Source of the DNA: CAYNYM01 sp049366815
GTDB lineage: Bacteria; Desulfobacterota; DSM-4660; Desulfatiglandales; HGW-15
Reading direction: 5' to 3'
Length of the DNA: 11,268 nucleotides
Assembly (NCBI GenBank): GCA_049366815.1
Contig: JBMNCO010000061.1
Span: forward strand, 1-11,268
A model generated the notes under the pieces. That model did not search any database. It saw only the letters and a program-made list of their open reading frames with translations, and was not told where the DNA came from. The number at the start of each line of letters is the position of its first letter. The stretch's first letter is position 1. A program made the position numbers and the translations under genes. This document shows, piece after piece, positions 7,377 through 11,268 of this stretch.

Positions 7377-7390
7377 CCCGCCTCGGCGGG
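7377..7390. repeat. Inverted repeat in the aapJ leader (GC-rich arms)
   Basis: CCCGCC-TC-GGCGGG forms a 6-bp palindrome about 140 bp upstream of aapJ. No T-run follows it on either strand, so it is not an intrinsic terminator. It may be an operator or a hairpin in the aapJ 5' untranslated region. Confidence 0.4.
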
Positions 7391-7424
7391 GATACGGAAA
7401 GCTACACTTCGTTTCATGGAAAAG

Positions 7425-7556
7425 ATATGAATAGCCATTACATAACATGAAAAATGGTCGCTTTGCAAACAAAAATATGTCCTTATCCCATCGCTTTTTT
7501 ACAAAAATAGGTAATATAAACATAGTGTTATGGATTTTTATGAAAATAGTGCGTGA
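7425..7556. promoter_or_regulatory. AT-rich core of the divergent intergenic region
   Basis: This stretch is strikingly AT-rich compared with the rest of the window, with many A and T runs, and lies roughly 190-320 bp upstream of aapJ. It is the likely place for the aapJ promoter on the minus strand. Several weak -10-like hexamers occur (for example TGTAAT at 7442-7437 and TATATT at 7518-7513), but none has a well-spaced -35, so I do not assign one. No coding frame is convincing here. Confidence 0.4.
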
Positions 7557-7636
7557 CCGAAGTCAGGGCATACCCCGGGATCGAGAACAGGTGGGGAATG
7601 ATTAAAGAGGATTGACAAGTCGAACGGGGAAATCAC

Positions 7637-7664
7637 TTGACAGGGGAGTCATATCGTTTTAAAT
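7637..7664 (+). promoter_or_regulatory. Candidate sigma70 promoter of the binding protein-CcsA-ResB-FecCD operon
   Basis: A consensus -35 TTGACA (7637-7642), a 16-bp spacer and TTAAAT (7659-7664, four of six matches) are placed to start transcription near 7671. A second TTGACA lies at 7612-7617, 25 bp upstream, without a matching -10. A downstream extended -10-like TGGCATAAT (7685-7693) is an alternative. Confidence 0.5.
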
Positions 7665-7670
7665 GGTGGA

Positions 7671-7797
7671 CCTTATATCATGTCTGGCATAATTTGGCAT
7701 GAGCAAGGGATTGCCTGTGAATACTTTCGGTGGCAGGGAAGGGCTTTCCCGGTGTCGTTGAACACCTGTTATGGGCGGAGAGGAGGGTCTCGCGGAT
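7671..7797 (+). promoter_or_regulatory. Structured 5' leader, candidate cis-regulatory RNA
   Basis: The leader can form three hairpins. H1 is TCATGTC (7678-7684) with GGCATGA (7696-7702), 7 bp including one G-U pair. H2 is GGGAA (7736-7740) with TTCCC (7746-7750). H3 is GGTGT (7751-7755) with ACACC (7762-7766). H3 ends shortly before the AGGAGGG ribosome binding site (7781-7787). I see no B12 box of a cobalamin riboswitch and no other riboswitch consensus that I recognise. H1 also contains a direct repeat TGGCAT (7685-7690 and 7695-7700). A regulatory role is inferred only from structure and position. Confidence 0.35.
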
Positions 7798-8832
7798 ATG
7801 GTACGATTTAAAAAATCGGCTCTTGCGGCAATCGTCTTGTTGTGTCTCGGGGTTATGTCCCCGGCCTGGTCCGGGCAATCGGGTTTTATCACCGATATGG
7901 TCGGCCGAAAAGTGGCCCTTGAGCCTGGAGTGGAAAGGATCATCACCACTTTCAAGCCGGCGGCCCTGTGTGTCCTGTCTTTAGGCCTGTCTGACAGGCT
8001 GGTGGGTGTCGATTCCCATTCAAAAAAGGATCCTCTTCAACTGAGTGTTTTCCCCGAAATCGTCCGGTTGCCGGGGGTAGGGACAAAGACGACCGGCCTG
8101 AATCTGGAAGAAATCATCCATCTCAAACCCGATCTGGTCCTGCTCTATGCACAAAAGGACGGCATAAGGCTGGCGGATCGGCTTGTCGAACAGGGAATTC
8201 CGGCACTCATCATCCTTCCCGAAACCTTTGCCGGCCTCGAAAGCGCACTTCGACTGATTGCATGGGCAGCCGATCAACAGGGCAGGGCGGACCGGGTGTT
8301 AAAAGAAGGCGAACGCATCCTGGATCTTGTTGAGAAAAGGGTCGGGAGCATTTCCGGAAACCAACGTAAGGTCGTCTATTACGCCTCCAGCATGGGTCTG
8401 TTCAGCACGACCACCGGGAGTCTCATCCAGGATGAAATCATTTGCAAGGCGGGGGGCGCAAACGCCAGTCACGGGTTGACGGGGTATTTCAGGGAAATTT
8501 CCCCTGAGCAGTTTATAAAATGGAATCCGGATTTGATCGCCGTATCCATGCATGGAAGGGGACAAGCGGTCAGGGTCCTTTCCCGGCCGGAGTTCAGACA
8601 GGTCCGGGCCGTGGAAACGGGGCGGATGTACCTGTTCCCGTCAAACCTGGCCCCTTGGGATTTCCCTTCTCCCCTCTCCACCCTTTCCGTGCTCTGGCTG
8701 GGTAAGCGCCTCTACCCGGACAGGTTCGAAGATGTCAATCTGGAGGCGGAAATCGATCGTTTTCATGTGACCCTTTTCGGGAAGTCCTTTACAGCCATGG
8801 GAGGGGACTTGAATGATCGGTTGGGGCCATGA
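7798..8832 (+). CDS. Periplasmic binding protein of a FecB/BtuF-type ABC importer
   Basis: This is a 344-aa periplasmic protein of the helical-backbone class (iron-siderophore/haem/cobalamin/metal-chelate type). A Sec signal peptide (about 1-25, KK near the start, hydrophobic core AALAAIVLLCLGVM-like, SPAWS|G) precedes the N-lobe opening ITDMVGRKVAL. EEIIHLKPDLVLL (104-116) in the N-lobe and EQFIKWNPDLIAV (237-249) in the C-lobe are the paired motifs of this class. The C-terminus has LAPWDFPSPLSTLSVLWLGK and LYP, as in related binding proteins. The ATG at 7798 is chosen because AGGAGGG lies ten bases upstream and the signal peptide starts there; an in-frame ATG at 7771 has no ribosome binding site. 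The Cys in the signal core is a poor lipobox, so a soluble rather than lipid-anchored protein is expected. The substrate cannot be told; iron or haem chelate, corrinoid or oxyanion are all possible. Confidence 0.88.
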   Translation: MVRFKKSALAAIVLLCLGVMSPAWSGQSGFITDMVGRKVALEPGVERIITTFKPAALCVLSLGLSDRLVGVDSHSKKDPLQLSVFPEIVRLPGVGTKTTGLNLEEIIHLKPDLVLLYAQKDGIRLADRLVEQGIPALIILPETFAGLESALRLIAWAADQQGRADRVLKEGERILDLVEKRVGSISGNQRKVVYYASSMGLFSTTTGSLIQDEIICKAGGANASHGLTGYFREISPEQFIKWNPDLIAVSMHGRGQAVRVLSRPEFRQVRAVETGRMYLFPSNLAPWDFPSPLSTLSVLWLGKRLYPDRFEDVNLEAEIDRFHVTLFGKSFTAMGGDLNDRLGP

Positions 8833-8870
8833 GCGATTAGGCCTCCAGGCATTCAACCTACTGTGGCATA

Positions 8871-8875
8871 AGGAG
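8871..8875 (+). promoter_or_regulatory. Ribosome binding site for the TTG-started CcsA-like gene
   Basis: AGGAG lies nine bases before the TTG at 8885. No ATG or GTG in frame near the N-terminus fits better, so this site decides the start. Confidence 0.65.
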
Positions 8876-8884
8876 AATTGAACA

Positions 8885-9640
8885 TTGGACGCACTCTTTC
8901 TCAAAAACTTTTACTACCTGTCCTTTGCAGGCTATATCCTGGCCTTTTTCCTTTCCTTGAGCCGTCGGGACCGGATGTTCAAAACGGTTTTTGTCTTTTC
9001 CTGGGTGCTCAATGGGGCCGGCTTTGTGCTCTTATGGTACCGTGCCGGGCATTTCCCCTTTGTCGACAGCTTCGCGGAGAGTTATGTGGCCGCAGGCTTT
9101 TTCCTCGGAATGATGTCCCTGCTGCTTTCAGGGCGGGCCACTTCGTCTCTTCGATTAGGGCGCTACACGACCCTGGGAATCATTCTGCTCTATGCCCTTT
9201 CTCTGGGAAAATCCCTGGAGCCTTCATCTTATCTGTATTGGTATAATTATCCCTCGGTTTTCTGCTTTTTCTTTTTTCGCGTGATCTCCATCGCCGTGAT
9301 GCTCTGTGGTGCCGCCTTTTTCGCCATGAGCCTGCACCGCTTGGAAAAGGGGCGGAATGGAGGGGCGGCTGTTGACATGGCAAATGGTCGCAATTTCCTG
9401 CTTCTCGGTGCCCTTTTCTTCCTTGTGTCCGAAATCTGCGGGGCATGGTGGAGCGCAAAGGCATCCGGGGATTTCTGGCAGTTCAGCCCGGCCTTTTTCA
9501 CCTCCGCCGGGACTTTTCTCCTGTTTATGATTCCCTTCCACTGGCCGTCCCAATGGGGCGGTAAACGCTCCGTCAGGGCCATTGTCGGCGCCTGTATCCC
9601 CGTGTTGATCCTTGTGGTGGTCATGATAAGAAATCATTGA
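8885..9640 (+). CDS. Divergent CcsA/ResC-like membrane protein (cytochrome c assembly superfamily)
   Basis: This is a 251-aa membrane protein with about eight hydrophobic segments (8-26, 32-51, 64-82, 93-108, 123-148, 170-188, 201-218, 231-248). RAGHFPFVDSFAESY (53-67) matches the conserved GHFP-(S/T)N-x-YES region of CcsA. GAWWSAKASGDFWQFSP (186-202) sits where CcsA has its haem-binding WWD motif (WG-x-YW-x-WDP). Here the first Trp is Ser, the last Trp is Phe and the Asp is Ser. The periplasmic His expected before the fifth segment is absent (YLYWYNYPSV), and the C-terminus ends at NH without the GLHSYG-type motif. Canonical CcsA joins haem to apocytochrome c with ResB; this copy may have lost that activity. 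It begins with TTG, 52 bp after the binding-protein gene and seven bp before the ResB-like gene. Family assignment is by recalled motifs and moderately sure. Confidence 0.75.
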   Translation: MDALFLKNFYYLSFAGYILAFFLSLSRRDRMFKTVFVFSWVLNGAGFVLLWYRAGHFPFVDSFAESYVAAGFFLGMMSLLLSGRATSSLRLGRYTTLGIILLYALSLGKSLEPSSYLYWYNYPSVFCFFFFRVISIAVMLCGAAFFAMSLHRLEKGRNGGAAVDMANGRNFLLLGALFFLVSEICGAWWSAKASGDFWQFSPAFFTSAGTFLLFMIPFHWPSQWGGKRSVRAIVGACIPVLILVVVMIRNH

Positions 9641-9647
9641 GGCGTAC

Positions 9648-10511
9648 ATGAAATCACTGAGCTCTCTGAGGTTTATGATAATCTGTTCGACCGCCCTGGT
9701 CCTCTGGCTGGTGACCGGGGCGGTCCTGGGCAAGGCCGATGCCTTCAGGCTTGTCATCCTTCGTCAGATGAATGAGATCCTGATTCGGGACTGGATCCTC
9801 CAGGAAGGGATGAAAAACCCTGTCCCCTGTCTGTGGCTGCTTATCCTCATTCTGATTGCAGCACTCCTTCTGATCAACATTGTCCTTTGCACCTGGAACA
9901 AGCTCCTGGAATTCGTGAAGATCCGTACAACCATCACCCGAATAACCCTCCTCGCCGTCCATGTCTTCTTCTTTGTGCTTGTGCTCATGCACGGCGTCAG
10001 CTTCATTTGGGGCTACAAGGCAAAGGGCGACTTGGGCGAGAAGGAGACCTATACGCTGCCTGGAGGCATGGTCCTGAGGGTGGATGAAATCCGTTTTGTG
10101 GATGACCCCGAACTGCTCAGGATGACGAGGCATGCCCGGACAAACAAGGCCTTTCACTGGAAAGACAATTACGCACGGGTCTCTCTGATGCAGGAGGATA
10201 AGACCCTTCTGAGCCGAGAGCTCAGGCATATGGCGCCTCTCAGCTATGGCGGCCTGCAGGTCTCTCTCTTCAGGTTCTCCGACCTCAGTCCGGAAAGCAG
10301 TGAAAAAGGGGAGAGGGGTGGGTGCAAGGTATGCGGCGACAGTGGGGCCAAGGAGGATGGGAAAGTTACTCTCCGGGACGTCCGCCCCGGGGTGAATCTT
10401 GTCTTTACCAGGAATCCCATTGGCCCCTGGTTTTTTTGGGTATACGCCCTTTTTATCGTAACGACAGGCCTTTATCTGGTTCTTATCTGGCCGGCAAAGG
10501 ATGAGAGATGA
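9648..10511 (+). CDS. Short ResB/CcsB-like protein
   Basis: This is a 287-aa membrane protein of the ResB family (system II cytochrome c assembly), shorter than classical ResB (about 400-550 aa) but similar to compact members. MKSLSSLRFMIICSTALVLWL opens it in the ResB manner. Transmembrane segments lie near 8-28, 62-82, 100-121 and 262-282. His105 and His115 are in the third segment, where ResB has a haem-related His. A periplasmic domain (about 122-258) contains HMAPLSYGGLQVSLFRF (194-210), the ResB P-L-x-Y-x-G-L-x-V-Y motif. An unusual insertion there has CKVC (226-229). GAGG lies just before the ATG. The gene is seven bp after the CcsA-like gene, and its stop overlaps the FecCD ATG by four bases (ATGA). 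In the family, ResB forms a complex with CcsA; the same pairing is inferred here. Confidence 0.82.
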   Translation: MKSLSSLRFMIICSTALVLWLVTGAVLGKADAFRLVILRQMNEILIRDWILQEGMKNPVPCLWLLILILIAALLLINIVLCTWNKLLEFVKIRTTITRITLLAVHVFFFVLVLMHGVSFIWGYKAKGDLGEKETYTLPGGMVLRVDEIRFVDDPELLRMTRHARTNKAFHWKDNYARVSLMQEDKTLLSRELRHMAPLSYGGLQVSLFRFSDLSPESSEKGERGGCKVCGDSGAKEDGKVTLRDVRPGVNLVFTRNPIGPWFFWVYALFIVTTGLYLVLIWPAKDER

Positions 10512-11268
10512 TCGTTACGGATTTTTCCGCGCAGGATTCCCCAAGGACGAAATATCGCGGCGTGATGACGGTGCTGATTCTGCTTCTGATCTTGGCCTTT
10601 TTCGTTTCACTCGGAATCGGGCGTATTGCGATTTCCGCAGGGGAAGTCCTTCGGATCTCCATTTCCTGGTTATCCCAAGAGCCGCCTGATCCCCAATTGT
10701 CCGGCAAGGCCATGGTCTTCACGCTGGTGCGGTTGCCGAGGTGCCTGCTTGCCGTGCTTATGGGCATGGGGCTTTCGGTTTCCGGTGCCGTGTATCAGGG
10801 CTTGTTCCGCAACCCACTGGTCTCGCCTGATATCCTCGGGGTCTCGGCCGGCGCCACCTTTGGGGCCGCCCTCGGGCTCCTTATGCCCGGAAGTTCATTT
10901 GTCACGGTACAACTCCTGGCCTTTGTATTCGGCCTGGCCGCCGTTTCCATGGCCCTCGGTATTGCAAAGGCGGTTGCGGTGAAACCTGTTCTCGTACTGG
11001 TCCTGGCAGGGCTGGTGGTGTTGTCTGTCTTCAATTCCTCCATCACCCTCTTGAAATTTTTTTCAGATCCCTATAACGAACTGCCTGCCATTGTCTTCTG
11101 GATCATGGGGAGCATCAGCAGGGCGGAATGGAAGGATCTTTATGCGGCCGTGCCGCTGATCTGCGGGGGTCTGATCATCGTAGGTGTATTGCGTTACAAG
11201 CTCAATGTCCTGTCACTCGGGGACATTCAGACAAAGTCCATCGGTCTCAATCCGGGCCTTTACCGCAT
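10508..11268 (+). CDS. FecCD-type ABC importer permease (3' end beyond window)
   Basis: This is the first 253 codons of a permease of the FecCD/BtuC family, usually about 330-350 aa; the frame is open to the window edge. Hydrophobic segments begin at about 19-38. RLPR (75-78), then VSGAVYQGLFRNPLVSPD (91-108) and ILGVSAGATFGAALGL (109-124) are family hallmarks, and FWIMGSISRAEW (197-208) is the conserved W-x-MGS region. It imports iron-siderophore, haem, cobalamin or other chelates across the inner membrane with a binding protein and an ATPase. Its ATG overlaps the ResB-like stop (ATGA), with AAGGA and GAGAG just upstream, so it is translated in coupling with that gene. The partner binding protein is the first gene of the operon; an ATPase gene is expected just to the right of the window. 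Confidence 0.93.
   Translation, partial: MIVTDFSAQDSPRTKYRGVMTVLILLLILAFFVSLGIGRIAISAGEVLRISISWLSQEPPDPQLSGKAMVFTLVRLPRCLLAVLMGMGLSVSGAVYQGLFRNPLVSPDILGVSAGATFGAALGLLMPGSSFVTVQLLAFVFGLAAVSMALGIAKAVAVKPVLVLVLAGLVVLSVFNSSITLLKFFSDPYNELPAIVFWIMGSISRAEWKDLYAAVPLICGGLIIVGVLRYKLNVLSLGDIQTKSIGLNPGLYR

Noticed and set aside
7239..7523. N-terminal extension of aapJ to a start at 7523
   Set aside because: The extra 95 residues have no domain character, and an excellent Shine-Dalgarno sequence plus a signal peptide mark the ATG at 7238 as the true start.
7681..7700. Possible sigma54 promoter TGGCAT...TGGCAT
   Set aside because: The spacing between GG and GC is nine bases rather than the required ten, and the second element is not TTGC-like.
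7671..7797. Cobalamin riboswitch upstream of the importer operon
   Set aside because: It was considered because of the BtuF/FecCD-type genes, but no B12 box or other conserved cobalamin-riboswitch segment can be seen.
10501..10689. Short plus-strand frame at the start of the FecCD gene
   Set aside because: It is out of frame with the clear FecCD permease that begins at 10508 and carries no domain signal.

Overview
The window looks like chromosomal DNA from a moderately GC-rich, Gram-negative, probably anaerobic bacterium. A Desulfobacterota-type ('deltaproteobacterial') host is my best guess. The reasons are a NifX-domain/permease pair of the kind common in anaerobes, system II (CcsA/ResB) cytochrome c assembly relatives, and an Aap-type amino-acid transporter. 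This is inference from gene content only. No tRNA, rRNA, CRISPR array, insertion sequence or other mobile element is visible.

Layout. Everything from 11 to 7238 is on the minus strand. Reading in the direction of transcription from the middle of the window leftwards, the first unit is a complete polar/general L-amino-acid ABC importer: aapJ (periplasmic binding protein, 6219-7238), aapQ (4872-6044), aapM (3732-4832) and aapP (ATPase, 2901-3689). A strong intrinsic terminator hairpin lies between aapJ and aapQ and would be expected to make the binding protein more abundant than the membrane parts. After a gap of about 220 bp comes a translationally coupled pair (2678 to 1339). Its first gene joins a NifX/NifB-like cofactor-binding domain to the first half of a COG0701/DUF318 (ArsP-like) permease, and its second gene encodes the other permease half. 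Further left are a small Cys-rich zinc-ribbon protein (1005-1235) and an exported YghX-like dienelactone hydrolase family protein (11-874).

The 559-bp region 7239-7797 is a divergent intergenic region. It holds the aapJ leader with two inverted repeats, a very AT-rich stretch, a plausible sigma70 promoter facing right, and a leader that can form three hairpins.

From 7798 to the right edge runs a tight plus-strand operon: a FecB/BtuF-type periplasmic binding protein, a CcsA-like membrane protein, a short ResB-like protein, and a FecCD-type permease cut by the window edge at 11268. This is the most interesting part. Two proteins related to the system II haem-handling machinery sit between the binding protein and the permease of a metal-chelate/haem/corrinoid-type importer. 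The CcsA-like member appears to have lost much of the canonical haem-binding WWD motif and periplasmic histidines. I infer a specialised uptake or cofactor-handling system, not a standard cytochrome c synthase. The substrate cannot be read from the sequence.
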